From Lachnotalea glycerini (GTDB lineage: Bacteria > Bacillota > Clostridia > Lachnospirales > Lachnospiraceae): a DNA stretch of 64,000 bases. The notes under the pieces are model-generated. The model did not search any database. It saw nothing but the letters and a program-made list of their open reading frames with translations, and was not told the DNA's origin. This document shows positions 52,848-61,577 of this stretch, in pieces. A program made the position numbers and the translations under genes. The stretch lies in the NCBI RefSeq assembly GCF_003201285.1, contig NZ_QICS01000002.1, positions 1 through 64,000 of the forward strand. Reading direction: 5' to 3'. The number at the start of each line of letters is the position of its first letter. Position 1 is the first letter of the stretch.

Positions 52848-54557
52848 ATGAAAAAGTTTCAAACATTAGATGGGTATCAGGTATATCGGATTAAAAAGGA
52901 TAAAAGGTTCTTTTTCTTGGCAGACAGAGAGAATTATGAATATGAGATAACGAAGCTATTGAATACAGTAGAGGATATAAATTTTGATTCTTTGATTCTA
53001 ATTTTTGGAATAGATACTGGAGAATATATTGAGAAGTTGAGAAATGTAATCTGTCCCCAAAATAAGGTAATTATAGTTGAACCAAATCAGTCACTTTCTA
53101 ATAGGTATCAATCTGAAATTGAAGAGAATATAAGAATAGTTTCGTTTAAAGAGGAGCTGGTGAAAAAAATTTTACAAGAAAATATAAATTTTAAAAATAT
53201 TAATAATGTATATTTTTACGCCTTTGGAAATTACAGCAGCATTTATCATAAGGAATATCAATGTCTGATTAAGAACCTGGATTCTACTTTAGTGAATGCA
53301 TCGGCAGCAGTGAGTTTGGCAAAACGCTTTAAACATTTATTTATAAAGAATATGATAGCCAATATTAAAATATTAAATCAGTGTACACCGATTCATTACT
53401 ATAAATTCACTAATCAAAACGTACCTGCAATTATTGTTTCAGGTGGTCCCTCCCTAGATAATAATATTGAGGATCTAAAAAAACATAAGGATAAGCTTAG
53501 TCAATGCTTTATTATTACAGGCAGCAGAACCGTAGGAGCATTGGTCAAAAACGGAATAAAGCCTGATTTGATTGTTTCTGTCGATCCAGTAGATGCAAAT
53601 TATGATATGATGAAAGATTACTTAAATTTAGATACTCCACTTGCTTTTTACGAATATAGCAATCGTTACCTGGTACGGGATTATCAGGGCGACAAGGTCT
53701 TTATTTCTCTCTTATTTTCTCAGACGATAAAAGCTTTCAAAAACTTGCAGGGTGTTTATTGTGGTGGCTCTGTGGCTCATTCTTGTATCGATATTGCGAA
53801 TATGCTTGGATGCTCTCCAATTATATTGATCGGTCAGGATTTGGCGCATACTTTTCAAAAGCACCATGCTGACAGTGCAACACATGATTATGACAAAACA
53901 CTTTCTTATGTATCACAGATTCCAGTCAAAGCGATTAATGGCAAAATGATCAATACAACAATTACACTAGAACACTATAAAATCAGATTAGAGCAATATA
54001 TTGAGAAGTATAAGCGAGTTGATTTTATTAATTGCTCTTACGGCGCGTGGATTAAGGGTGCACCCCATAAGGAGCTAGACAAAGTATTAAAAAATCTTAC
54101 ATTTTCGAATCCAAAGCAAAGCCTGATACCGAAAAGAGATATTCAAATCAATAATCAGGAAGTAATTGATACGATCTTAACTGTGATTGAGAAGGATATG
54201 ATAAAAGCAGAGCAGGGACTTAAGTTGTGTCAAGATATTATACTGGATAACAAGCAAAAATCTTTGATGGAAATGGAGGATGATGATATCGACTTGCAAA
54301 GATTTCTTTATATTTTGCAAATTGTAAACGAATTCGAGAATTCTTTAGACAGTCATTATCTGGGAGGATACTTAACGCACTTTTTATTTGATAGGAAGGA
54401 GCAAACGTTTCAAATAAGTGCAAAAGATTATGTTAAAGTGACATCTGATTTACAACATCAGGCAAGAGTTTTTAAAATATATTTCGAAAAGATGAAAGAA
54501 ATGCTTTGTGAGGTAAACAGGTTGTCACTTGAAACGTTAGAAGAATTTTATGAATAA
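52848..54557 (+). CDS. Maf/MptE-like glycosyltransferase (DUF115)
   Basis: 569 aa. The central DUF115 core has VPAIIVSGGPSLDNNIEDLKKHK, then FIITGSRTVGALVKNGIKPDLIVSVDP, GGSVAHSCIDIANMLGCSPIILIGQDLAHT and a C-terminal helical region. Motility-associated factor (Maf) proteins carrying this core attach nonulosonic acids such as pseudaminic or legionaminic acid to flagellin. The legionaminic acid operon begins 1.2 kb downstream, so a role as the transferase of that sugar is strongly suggested. No flagellin gene is in the window, so the acceptor may be one of the small proteins around it. Confidence 0.8.
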   Translation: MKKFQTLDGYQVYRIKKDKRFFFLADRENYEYEITKLLNTVEDINFDSLILIFGIDTGEYIEKLRNVICPQNKVIIVEPNQSLSNRYQSEIEENIRIVSFKEELVKKILQENINFKNINNVYFYAFGNYSSIYHKEYQCLIKNLDSTLVNASAAVSLAKRFKHLFIKNMIANIKILNQCTPIHYYKFTNQNVPAIIVSGGPSLDNNIEDLKKHKDKLSQCFIITGSRTVGALVKNGIKPDLIVSVDPVDANYDMMKDYLNLDTPLAFYEYSNRYLVRDYQGDKVFISLLFSQTIKAFKNLQGVYCGGSVAHSCIDIANMLGCSPIILIGQDLAHTFQKHHADSATHDYDKTLSYVSQIPVKAINGKMINTTITLEHYKIRLEQYIEKYKRVDFINCSYGAWIKGAPHKELDKVLKNLTFSNPKQSLIPKRDIQINNQEVIDTILTVIEKDMIKAEQGLKLCQDIILDNKQKSLMEMEDDDIDLQRFLYILQIVNEFENSLDSHYLGGYLTHFLFDRKEQTFQISAKDYVKVTSDLQHQARVFKIYFEKMKEMLCEVNRLSLETLEEFYE

Positions 54558-54581
54558 CTTGTAGTAATGAGGAGGATAGCA

Positions 54582-54857
54582 ATGAATCATAAGAATTTAG
54601 TCAAACTGAATCAGGATAGTGAAAGTGAAAATATAAATCAGAATAAAAAATATAAAGAGGTTAAAATCAATAAAATGATAGTGAATGGAAAAGAACAAGA
54701 GGGAAATATTATCTTGGCTGAGGATACAAAAGGAAAAACGGAATTAAATGTAACAGTTTATACACAGGAAGTTCAAACGGTTCAAGAAAAGAAAAAAGGA
54801 AATTTTTCAATTTATGAATTGCTTAAAAAGTGCATCTTTCACAATAGAAGGAGCTAA
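54582..54857 (+). CDS. Small hypothetical protein (91 aa)
   Basis: GAGGAGG selects the ATG at 54582. The product is Lys/Glu/Asn-rich, with a middle segment VTVYTQEVQTVQEKKKG and no recognised domain. It ends in a different frame from the next small gene, whose ATG lies 44 bases inside this one. A shift near 54824 would fuse the two into one beta-sandwich protein, as other members of the set have a longer N-terminus. Either two overlapping genes or a frameshifted one. Confidence 0.45.
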   Translation: MNHKNLVKLNQDSESENINQNKKYKEVKINKMIVNGKEQEGNIILAEDTKGKTELNVTVYTQEVQTVQEKKKGNFSIYELLKKCIFHNRRS

Positions 54858-55113
54858 GCTTAAATGCAGAAATAATCATTTTAATATTCAACTGGACAGA
54901 CAGAAGTTTCAGATTATTAAGGGAACCGTTTTTAATCAAAAGCAGCATCCATGTAAGGGAGCAGCCATTCAAGTATTTCAAATCAATTGTAAGAATAATG
55001 ACAGAAGCTTACTTGGCTATGTTCTAACTGATGAAGCCGGTGAATATTTATTTGCAATAGAGGCCAAACCTTTTATGAAATATGAAATAATAATATATGC
55101 TCCATTAAGTTAA
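54814..55113 (+). CDS. Small beta-sandwich protein of carboxypeptidase-regulatory type (99 aa)
   Basis: The second half has the family pattern: IIKGTVFNQKQHPCKGAAIQVF, then LGYVLTDEAGEYLFAIEAK. The ATG at 54814 is inside the previous gene and has no good ribosome binding site; an AAGGAG at 54848 lacks a following in-frame start codon. That supports a lost frame connection with 54582. Cys near residue 49. Similar in length and layout to the next two genes. Confidence 0.5.
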   Translation: MNCLKSASFTIEGAKLKCRNNHFNIQLDRQKFQIIKGTVFNQKQHPCKGAAIQVFQINCKNNDRSLLGYVLTDEAGEYLFAIEAKPFMKYEIIIYAPLS

Positions 55114-55132
55114 TGATAAAGGAGGATTTATA

Positions 55133-55432
55133 TTGAGTGATTTTAAAGAGGTTGTAATCACCCCAAGTGATTTAGACAACAAAACAATATTACAAACGAA
55201 TATTACACTGGAACGATCCTGTGAGACTTTGTTGACCGGAATTATTTACAATGAGGGATGTGTACCCGTGGAAGGCGCTGTTATAGAAGTGATAGCGGTT
55301 TATTATCGAAATTATAGAGTTAAATTAGGTTATGTGATAACAAACCAGGGAGGAGAATTTGCCCTTGCAGTAACTAAAAATGATTTTATTAATTATCATC
55401 TTAATATTTATGAGCCTTTGCTAAAGGGATAA
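55133..55432 (+). CDS. Small beta-sandwich protein of carboxypeptidase-regulatory type (99 aa)
   Basis: Starts at TTG 55133 after AAAGGAGGA. TILQTNITLERSCETLLTGI and IYNEGCVPVEGAVIEVIAV lead to LGYVITNQGGEFALAV, the same layout as its neighbours: a single domain with no signal peptide. Conserved Gly-Glu-Phe/Tyr strands suggest a folded, adhesive or structural module. Function unknown; position next to the Maf-like gene suggests that these small proteins may be its acceptors or cell surface partners. Confidence 0.6.
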   Translation: MSDFKEVVITPSDLDNKTILQTNITLERSCETLLTGIIYNEGCVPVEGAVIEVIAVYYRNYRVKLGYVITNQGGEFALAVTKNDFINYHLNIYEPLLKG

Positions 55433-55446
55433 AGAAGAATGTAATT

Positions 55447-55704
55447 ATGGATCGTATAAGGAATGAAAATTATATTGATTATGTATTAATCAGAGGATAT
55501 GTTCGCTATAGAGATAGTACACCAGTCAAAAATGCAGTCGTTATTTTGGAACGAATTTCTAGCGATTGTAATAAAGAGCAGCAAAAAAAGCGTCTTTGTT
55601 ATGTTACGCATACGATAACAGACAAGGATGGAGAATTTAACTTTTTTGTTTCAGACAGAACCAGTTATTATAAGATTAAGGTATTTGATAATCATCATTA
55701 TTAG
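55447..55704 (+). CDS. Small beta-sandwich protein of carboxypeptidase-regulatory type (85 aa)
   Basis: Starts at ATG 55447 shortly after the previous stop. VLIRGYVRYRDSTPVKNAVVIL and HTITDKDGEFNFFVSDRTSYYKIKVF match the same domain as the two genes before. No signal peptide. Last of the array before legB. Confidence 0.6.
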   Translation: MDRIRNENYIDYVLIRGYVRYRDSTPVKNAVVILERISSDCNKEQQKKRLCYVTHTITDKDGEFNFFVSDRTSYYKIKVFDNHHY

Positions 55705-55739
55705 GCTAAACAATTTTGTAAGGTGGTGAAAGGAGATTT

Positions 55740-56723
55740 ATGAAGAAAAAAGTTTTGATTACTGGAGCGGATGGATTTATAGGGAGTCATTTGGCGGAGA
55801 CACTGCTAGAAGCTGGATATGATGTGAGAGCTTTTACCTTTTATAATTCATTCAACTCGTGGGGGTGGTTAGATACTTTTCCAAAGCAAATCAAGGAGCA
55901 AATTGATATACAAAGCGGAGACATCAGAGATCCAAACGGAGTGCGAAAGGTGATGGAGGGCATTGAATGTGTATTTCATCTTGCGGCACTTATAGCAATT
56001 CCGTTTAGCTATCATTCGCCGGATGCTTACGTGGATACGAATATTAAGGGAACACTAAACGTTTTGCAGGCGGCCAGAAATCTTAATACAGACAGAGTCT
56101 TAATTACTTCTACCTCTGAGGTATATGGAAGTGCCCAATATGTACCAATTGATGAATTGCACCCCTATCAAGGACAGTCACCTTATTCTGCAACCAAAAT
56201 AGGAGCCGACCGCTTAGCTGAATCCTTTTATAAAAGCTTTTCTCTTCCGGTGACAATTGTACGTCCGTTTAATACCTATGGACCAAGGCAATCTGCAAGA
56301 GCAGTGATTCCAACGATTATCAGTCAGCTATTGGCGGGAATAGAAGAAATACATCTTGGCAGTTTAACTCCAACCAGAGACTTTAATTATGTCAAAGATA
56401 CCGTTTTGGGCTTTATCGAAATAGAAAAGTCTGATCAAACCATAGGAGAAGAAATTAACATAGCCAGTCAAACAGAAGTTTCGATTGGCGAACTGGCGAA
56501 AGAGCTTATCAGACAGATTAATCCCAATTCCTTTATTACTTGTGATACTAAAAGACTAAGACCTCAAAAAAGTGAGGTAACAAGATTACTTGGTTCCAAT
56601 CAAAAGCTAAAGGAACTTACAAATTGGAAACAAAAATACACTCTGAGCCAGGGACTGGAAGATACAATTTCTTGGATTAGCAATAATTTAGAGCGATACA
56701 AAGCAGACATTTATAACATCTGA
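55740..56723 (+). CDS. legB: NAD-dependent 4,6-dehydratase of legionaminic acid pathway
   Basis: 327 aa extended short-chain dehydrogenase. The N-terminal GADGFIGSHLAETLLEAGYDV, catalytic SxxY-K pattern (TSTSEVYG then SPYSATKIGADRLAE) and RPFNTYGPRQ match LegB/PseB-like enzymes; AFTFYNSFNSWGWLD is a LegB-type stretch. It makes a 4-keto-6-deoxy sugar from a nucleotide-activated GlcNAc (GDP-linked in known legionaminic pathways). First gene of the operon. Confidence 0.87.
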   Translation: MKKKVLITGADGFIGSHLAETLLEAGYDVRAFTFYNSFNSWGWLDTFPKQIKEQIDIQSGDIRDPNGVRKVMEGIECVFHLAALIAIPFSYHSPDAYVDTNIKGTLNVLQAARNLNTDRVLITSTSEVYGSAQYVPIDELHPYQGQSPYSATKIGADRLAESFYKSFSLPVTIVRPFNTYGPRQSARAVIPTIISQLLAGIEEIHLGSLTPTRDFNYVKDTVLGFIEIEKSDQTIGEEINIASQTEVSIGELAKELIRQINPNSFITCDTKRLRPQKSEVTRLLGSNQKLKELTNWKQKYTLSQGLEDTISWISNNLERYKADIYNI

Positions 56724-56761
56724 TTCATATGAGGTGAGACGGTGTAAAATTGGAGGAAGAT

Positions 56762-57907
56762 ATGATACCATTATCAGTTCCTTGCCTTATGGGCAACGAA
56801 ATGAACTATATTGCAGATGCAGTTTTAAATGGCTGGGTATCTACAGCTGGTGGATATGTAAAGCAATTGGAACATAATATGTCAAAGTATTTAGGGACAA
56901 ATGGCGCAGTTGTATTACAAAGTGGTACAGCAGCAATGCATCTTGCACTAATATTAGCAGGGGTGACGCATGAGGATGAGGTGGTTGTCCCAACGCTGAC
57001 CTTTATTGCTGCGGTGAATCCGGTAAAGTATATCGGTGCCGAGCCGGTTTTTATGGATTGTGATGATACACTTAATATAGATTGTGATAAACTGGAAGAT
57101 TTTTTGATAAAAGAGTGCATAAAAACATCTCTGGGACTGCAAAATAAGCTTACAAAAAAAATCATCAAGGCAATTATCGTGGTTCATGTCTTTGGCAATA
57201 TGGCACAAATGGAACGTTTAAGAGCCTTAGCGGATGAGTATGATATAAAATTAATTGAAGATACAACGGAAGCCCTTGGAACCTATTACTTAAAAGGTAC
57301 ATATCAAGAGCAATTTGCAGGAACCATAGGCGATTTTGGAGCTTATTCTTTTAACGGAAATAAAATCATAACAACCGGAGGAGGTGGAATGCTGATAGCT
57401 AAGGATATTAGACTATTAGAAAAAGGCAGATACCTTTCCACCCAGGCAAAGGATGATGCTCTTTCTTATGTCCACAACGATATTGGCTATAACTATCGCA
57501 TGACGAATATGCAGGCTGCCTTAGGGGTTGCACAATTAGAGAAACTGGAGGAATATATTGAAATAAAAGCAAAAAACTATCATTATTATGAGAAAGCTCT
57601 GAAAGAAATGGAGGGTTATAAACTACTAAAATTTAACGATAAGGCTAGAAATAATTACTGGTTTTACTCCTTATTTCTACAAAAGGATAGTGTTAATCGG
57701 GATGATTTGATGAGCAGATTGAGAGAAAATCAAATAGAAACAAGGCCGATATGGAAGCTGAATCATACCCAAAAAATGTACTTGAATAATCAAAGCTACT
57801 ACATAGAGAAAGCGTTTCATTATTGGAAAAACGTAATCAATATACCTTGCAGTGTTAATTTATCTACAGAGGATATGGATTATGTGGTTCAGATATTGAA
57901 AGGCTGA
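56762..57907 (+). CDS. legC: LegC-type aminotransferase
   Basis: 381 aa DegT/DnrJ/EryC1 PLP enzyme. K201 in YSFNGNKIITTGGGGM carries PLP. The signature SGTAAMHLALILAGVTHEDEVV and EDTTEALGT are typical. It adds the 4-amino group to the keto sugar from LegB. GGAGGAA supports the ATG at 56762; the TTG at 56750 is upstream of it. Confidence 0.87.
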   Translation: MIPLSVPCLMGNEMNYIADAVLNGWVSTAGGYVKQLEHNMSKYLGTNGAVVLQSGTAAMHLALILAGVTHEDEVVVPTLTFIAAVNPVKYIGAEPVFMDCDDTLNIDCDKLEDFLIKECIKTSLGLQNKLTKKIIKAIIVVHVFGNMAQMERLRALADEYDIKLIEDTTEALGTYYLKGTYQEQFAGTIGDFGAYSFNGNKIITTGGGGMLIAKDIRLLEKGRYLSTQAKDDALSYVHNDIGYNYRMTNMQAALGVAQLEKLEEYIEIKAKNYHYYEKALKEMEGYKLLKFNDKARNNYWFYSLFLQKDSVNRDDLMSRLRENQIETRPIWKLNHTQKMYLNNQSYYIEKAFHYWKNVINIPCSVNLSTEDMDYVVQILKG

Positions 57908-57930
57908 TAGCGTTTGAAAGAAGGGTAGGT

Positions 57931-58785
57931 ATGGAGATCAGCAAATTCCTAAAAAAAGAAGATAGTCCATTGGCATTTGAACTGATGGAGGAAAAACAAA
58001 TAGAAGGGATTCCTCTCGTTAATGATGAGCATGAGGTGACCGATATTATTTTTTGGAACGAAAGAAAGGATCATGAGGCATATGACTGCAAAGGCTTTCA
58101 AACACCTGTTGTTATTATGGCAGGTGGAAAAGGAACAAGATTATATCCTTATACAAAAATAATTCCAAAGCCTCTTATTCCAATTGGAGATATTCCAATT
58201 GTAGAAAGAATCATGAATAAATTTATGGAGTATGGTTTTGCAGAGTTTTATTTTACCATCCATTATAAAAAGGAAATGATAAAAGCCTATTTTAATGGAG
58301 AGATTCCGTATCAACTGCATTTTATTGAGGAGGATAAACCGCTTGGAACCGCAGGAGCTTTAAAACTTGTTAAGGATGAGATGAATGGGAGTTTCTTTGT
58401 CAGTAACTGCGATATTTTATTGGATATTAATTATGCCAAACTCTTACTCCACCATAAAGCGCAGCACAATAAGATCACCATTGTGACAGCTTTAAAAAGT
58501 TATGAGATTCCATATGGAGTTGTTACATTAAATGAAATAGGACTGGTCAACTCATTAAGTGAAAAGCCCAATTATGAGCTTTTAGTTAATACAGGCTTTT
58601 ATGTACTAGAGAAAGAAATTTTAAACTATATACCGAAGAATCAATATTTTGATATGCCAGAGCTGATTCACTCCTGCATGAAACACGGCGATAGAGTCGG
58701 GGCTTATCCGGTAATGGATAGCACCTGGCTTGATATGGGGGAATTTAGTGAGATGAAAAAAATGATGGAGAGGTTAAAATTATGA
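57931..58785 (+). CDS. Sugar-1-phosphate nucleotidyltransferase (PtmE-like, truncated CBS)
   Basis: 284 aa. Residues 55-280 form a nucleotidyltransferase with VVIMAGGKGTRLYPYTKIIPKPLIPIGD, the nucleotide-binding signature, and later FVSNCDILLDINY. The first 55 residues look like the end of a CBS domain (IEGIPLVNDEHEVTDIIF). Campylobacter PtmE, which makes GDP-glucosamine for legionaminic acid, has a full N-terminal CBS pair, so this version lost about one and a half CBS domains or starts further upstream. Overlaps the next gene by four bases. Confidence 0.78.
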   Translation: MEISKFLKKEDSPLAFELMEEKQIEGIPLVNDEHEVTDIIFWNERKDHEAYDCKGFQTPVVIMAGGKGTRLYPYTKIIPKPLIPIGDIPIVERIMNKFMEYGFAEFYFTIHYKKEMIKAYFNGEIPYQLHFIEEDKPLGTAGALKLVKDEMNGSFFVSNCDILLDINYAKLLLHHKAQHNKITIVTALKSYEIPYGVVTLNEIGLVNSLSEKPNYELLVNTGFYVLEKEILNYIPKNQYFDMPELIHSCMKHGDRVGAYPVMDSTWLDMGEFSEMKKMMERLKL

Positions 58786-59429
58786 TGGAGGATATCTTGT
58801 TAATCGGTGGGGGTGCTCATGCACAAAGCATGATTGATTCCATAAAATCCATGAAACGATTCAACATCGTTGGTATCATCGAACGCAAAGATAAAATAAA
58901 TACCCGTGTTTTAGGAATCGAAATCATCGGTGAGGATCAGGATTTAGTATATTTTTTTAATCAGGGGGTGAGAAACGCAGCAATTGCAGTAGGAAGTATC
59001 GGAAGAACCGAGTCTAGGAAAAAGATATATGAAGAATGTAAAAAAATAGGCTACAATTTTCCAAATATCATAGATGAAAGTGCAGTTTTGGCAAGCGATG
59101 TAAGAATGGGAGAAGGAAATTTTATAGGAAAAGGAGTAGTAATAAATTCGAATGTACGGATTGGGAGTGCATGTATCATCAATACAGCGACTGTCCTAGA
59201 GCACGGGAACAAAATAGAAGATTTTGTTCATGTCGCTCCCGGATGTGTACTATGTGGAAATGTCTGGGTAAAGGAAAATACACACATTGGTGCACATTCT
59301 ACCGTTCTGCAAAATATTATAATCGGGAAGGATACTTTAATTGGTGCGGGGAGTTTGGTCTTAAAGCATATTGCTTCCAATCAATTAGCCTATGGAAGTC
59401 CGGCAAAGGAGGTAAGACGCTATGAATAA
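58782..59429 (+). CDS. NeuD/LegH-like sugar O- or N-acetyltransferase
   Basis: 215 aa. A PglD-type N-terminal Rossmann-like part (LIGGGAHAQSMIDSI, GIIERKDKIN) leads to left-handed beta-helix repeats (ASDVRMGEGNFIGKGVVIN, RIGSACIINTATVLEHGNKI, VHVAPGCVLCG, NTHIGAHSTVLQNI). Acetyl-CoA is the donor. In the legionaminic pathway LegH acetylates the 4-amino group, the most likely job here. Overlaps legI by eight bases. Confidence 0.82.
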   Translation: MMEDILLIGGGAHAQSMIDSIKSMKRFNIVGIIERKDKINTRVLGIEIIGEDQDLVYFFNQGVRNAAIAVGSIGRTESRKKIYEECKKIGYNFPNIIDESAVLASDVRMGEGNFIGKGVVINSNVRIGSACIINTATVLEHGNKIEDFVHVAPGCVLCGNVWVKENTHIGAHSTVLQNIIIGKDTLIGAGSLVLKHIASNQLAYGSPAKEVRRYE

Positions 59430-60417
59430 AGTTATGATTATTGCAGAAGCAGGAGTGAATCATAATGGTGACTTACATATAGCCAAAAGCTTAGTCGATG
59501 CGGCCAGTGAGACTGGAGCCAACGCTATAAAATTTCAGACCTTTCAGGCAAAAAAACTGGCAGTTTCAGATGCAAAGAAAGCAGATTATCAGAAACAGTA
59601 TACCCAAAATACGATCTCTCAGTATGAAATGCTAAAGGAATTAGAACTATCCAAGGAAGATTTCTTAGCACTGTATCATTATTGCGGTCAAAAAAACATA
59701 CAGTTTATGTCCACTCCCTTTGACGAAGACAGTATTGAGTTTCTTGACTGTCTTGGACTTAATATCTTTAAGATTCCATCAGGTGAAATCACAAATTATA
59801 GCTATTTGAAAAAAATAGATTCTTTGAATAAGCCAATCATTATGTCTACAGGAATGGCAACCATAGATGAAATAGCAGATGCATTAAAAGTGTTAAAGCA
59901 CTCATCACAAAATCTTATCTTGCTTCATTGTACCAGTGCCTATCCAACGCCAGTGAAAGAAGTAAATCTCAAGGCTATGTGTACGTTGAAGCAAAGGTTT
60001 CAAAAGGAGGTAGGTTATTCTGACCATACATTGGGATTGGAAGCAGCAATAGCAGCAACTGCACTTGGAGCATGCGTGATAGAAAAGCATTTTACTCTAG
60101 ATCAATCCATGCCTGGGCCAGATCATAAAATAAGTTTGGAACCAAAGGAATTTAAGCAAATGGCAGATGCCATTCGAAATATTGAGCAAGCTTTGGGAGA
60201 TGGGGTAAAAAGACCAACAGAATCAGAATTAAAGAACAAAGAATTTGTAAGAAAAAGTTTGGTTGCAGCAAAAAAAATAAAAAAGGGTGAACCTTTTACC
60301 TATGATAATCTTTGCGCAAAGCGATGTGGCATGGGAATTTCTCCCATGAAGCTAACTGGTTTACTTGGGAATGAGGCCGTTAGAGATTATGAAAAGGATG
60401 AAAGGATTGAGGAATGA
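59422..60417 (+). CDS. legI: N,N'-diacetyllegionaminate synthase
   Basis: 331 aa NeuB-family synthase. N-terminal TIM barrel with AEAGVNHNGDLHIAKSLVDAA, KFQTFQAKKL, PSGEITNYSYLKKI, STGMATIDEI and HCTSAYPTP, VGYSDHTLG; C-terminal SAF antifreeze-like domain starting near residue 270 (RKSLVAAKKIKKGEPFTYDNL). Condenses the diamino sugar with phosphoenolpyruvate. Overlaps legG by four bases. Confidence 0.9.
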   Translation: MNKVMIIAEAGVNHNGDLHIAKSLVDAASETGANAIKFQTFQAKKLAVSDAKKADYQKQYTQNTISQYEMLKELELSKEDFLALYHYCGQKNIQFMSTPFDEDSIEFLDCLGLNIFKIPSGEITNYSYLKKIDSLNKPIIMSTGMATIDEIADALKVLKHSSQNLILLHCTSAYPTPVKEVNLKAMCTLKQRFQKEVGYSDHTLGLEAAIAATALGACVIEKHFTLDQSMPGPDHKISLEPKEFKQMADAIRNIEQALGDGVKRPTESELKNKEFVRKSLVAAKKIKKGEPFTYDNLCAKRCGMGISPMKLTGLLGNEAVRDYEKDERIEE

Positions 60418-61577
60418 AGAAAATATGTGTGGTGACTGGAAGTCGGGCTGAATATGGTTTATTAAGACGTATTATGATACGAATAAAAGAGGATGAGGAT
60501 TTAGAACTGCAATTGATTGTAACGGGTATGCATCTGGATACGAGGTATGGACTAACCTATCATGAAATAGAACAAGATGGAATACAAATTGATGAAAGAA
60601 TTGAAATGAACTTAGCGACTGATTCAGCGTCAGGAATATGCAAATCAATTGGTATTGAAATGATAGGTCTTTCAGAGGCATATGATAGATTAAAGCCTGA
60701 TATGCTGCTTTTACTTGGGGACAGATATGAGATTTTTGCAGCAGCAAGTGCATCGGTTTTTCATAAAATTCCGATTGCCCATATTCATGGTGGAGAAATT
60801 ACCGAAGGCGCGTATGACGATTGTATGCGGCATGCAATTACCAAAATGAGCTATCTTCACTTTACCAGTGCCAAGGAATACAGGCAAAGAGTCATACAGC
60901 TAGGAGAGGAACCAGAGCGTGTGTATCAGGTAGGAGCATTGGGAATTGAGAATATTAAGAAAATGAAACTGCTTTCAAGAAAAGAGCTTAAGGATGTATT
61001 AAAACTTTCATTAAAGCAGCCCTATGCCTTGGTAACTTTGCACCCAGAAACACTTGATAATCAGCAGGTGGAGAATCAATTTACCATACTTGCAAAAGCA
61101 CTTGAATTTTACCCCAAGTTATATGTAATATTTACGAAAAGCAACTCTGATACAGGTGGAATCAGAATGAATCATTTAGTAGAAGATTATGTAAATAGAA
61201 ATAGGAAAAGAGCAGCTTGCTTTACCTCACTTGGAACACTTGTATATCTAAGTCTGATGAGACATAGCCAAATGGTGATTGGAAATTCCTCCAGCGGTAT
61301 TTTAGAGGCGCCCTATATGAAAGTACCTGCAATTGACATTGGAAGCAGACAAAAGGGAAGGGTAAAGCCAGGTTCTGTTATCGGCTGTGCTTATTCAACA
61401 AAAGAAATAATTGCTGCAATACAAACAGCTATCTCCTTTGATTGGAATAAGATAGAAAAAGGAAATCCCTTTGAAGGAGAAGACACAAGCAGCCAAATCG
61501 TAACAATAATGAAGAATACACTTAAGAGTGGAATCAACCTAAAAAAGAAATTCTATGATATGGATAAGAGCTTGTAA
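60414..61577 (+). CDS. legG: UDP-sugar 2-epimerase/hydrolase
   Basis: 387 aa NeuC/LegG family. VVTGSRAEYGLLRRIM, GDRYEIFAAASA, HIHGGEITEGAYDD and GNSSSGILEAPYMKVPA are diagnostic. It hydrolyses the nucleotide sugar while inverting C2 to give the hexose used by LegI. The stop codon overlaps the start of legF by one base. Confidence 0.9.
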   Translation: MKKICVVTGSRAEYGLLRRIMIRIKEDEDLELQLIVTGMHLDTRYGLTYHEIEQDGIQIDERIEMNLATDSASGICKSIGIEMIGLSEAYDRLKPDMLLLLGDRYEIFAAASASVFHKIPIAHIHGGEITEGAYDDCMRHAITKMSYLHFTSAKEYRQRVIQLGEEPERVYQVGALGIENIKKMKLLSRKELKDVLKLSLKQPYALVTLHPETLDNQQVENQFTILAKALEFYPKLYVIFTKSNSDTGGIRMNHLVEDYVNRNRKRAACFTSLGTLVYLSLMRHSQMVIGNSSSGILEAPYMKVPAIDIGSRQKGRVKPGSVIGCAYSTKEIIAAIQTAISFDWNKIEKGNPFEGEDTSSQIVTIMKNTLKSGINLKKKFYDMDKSL

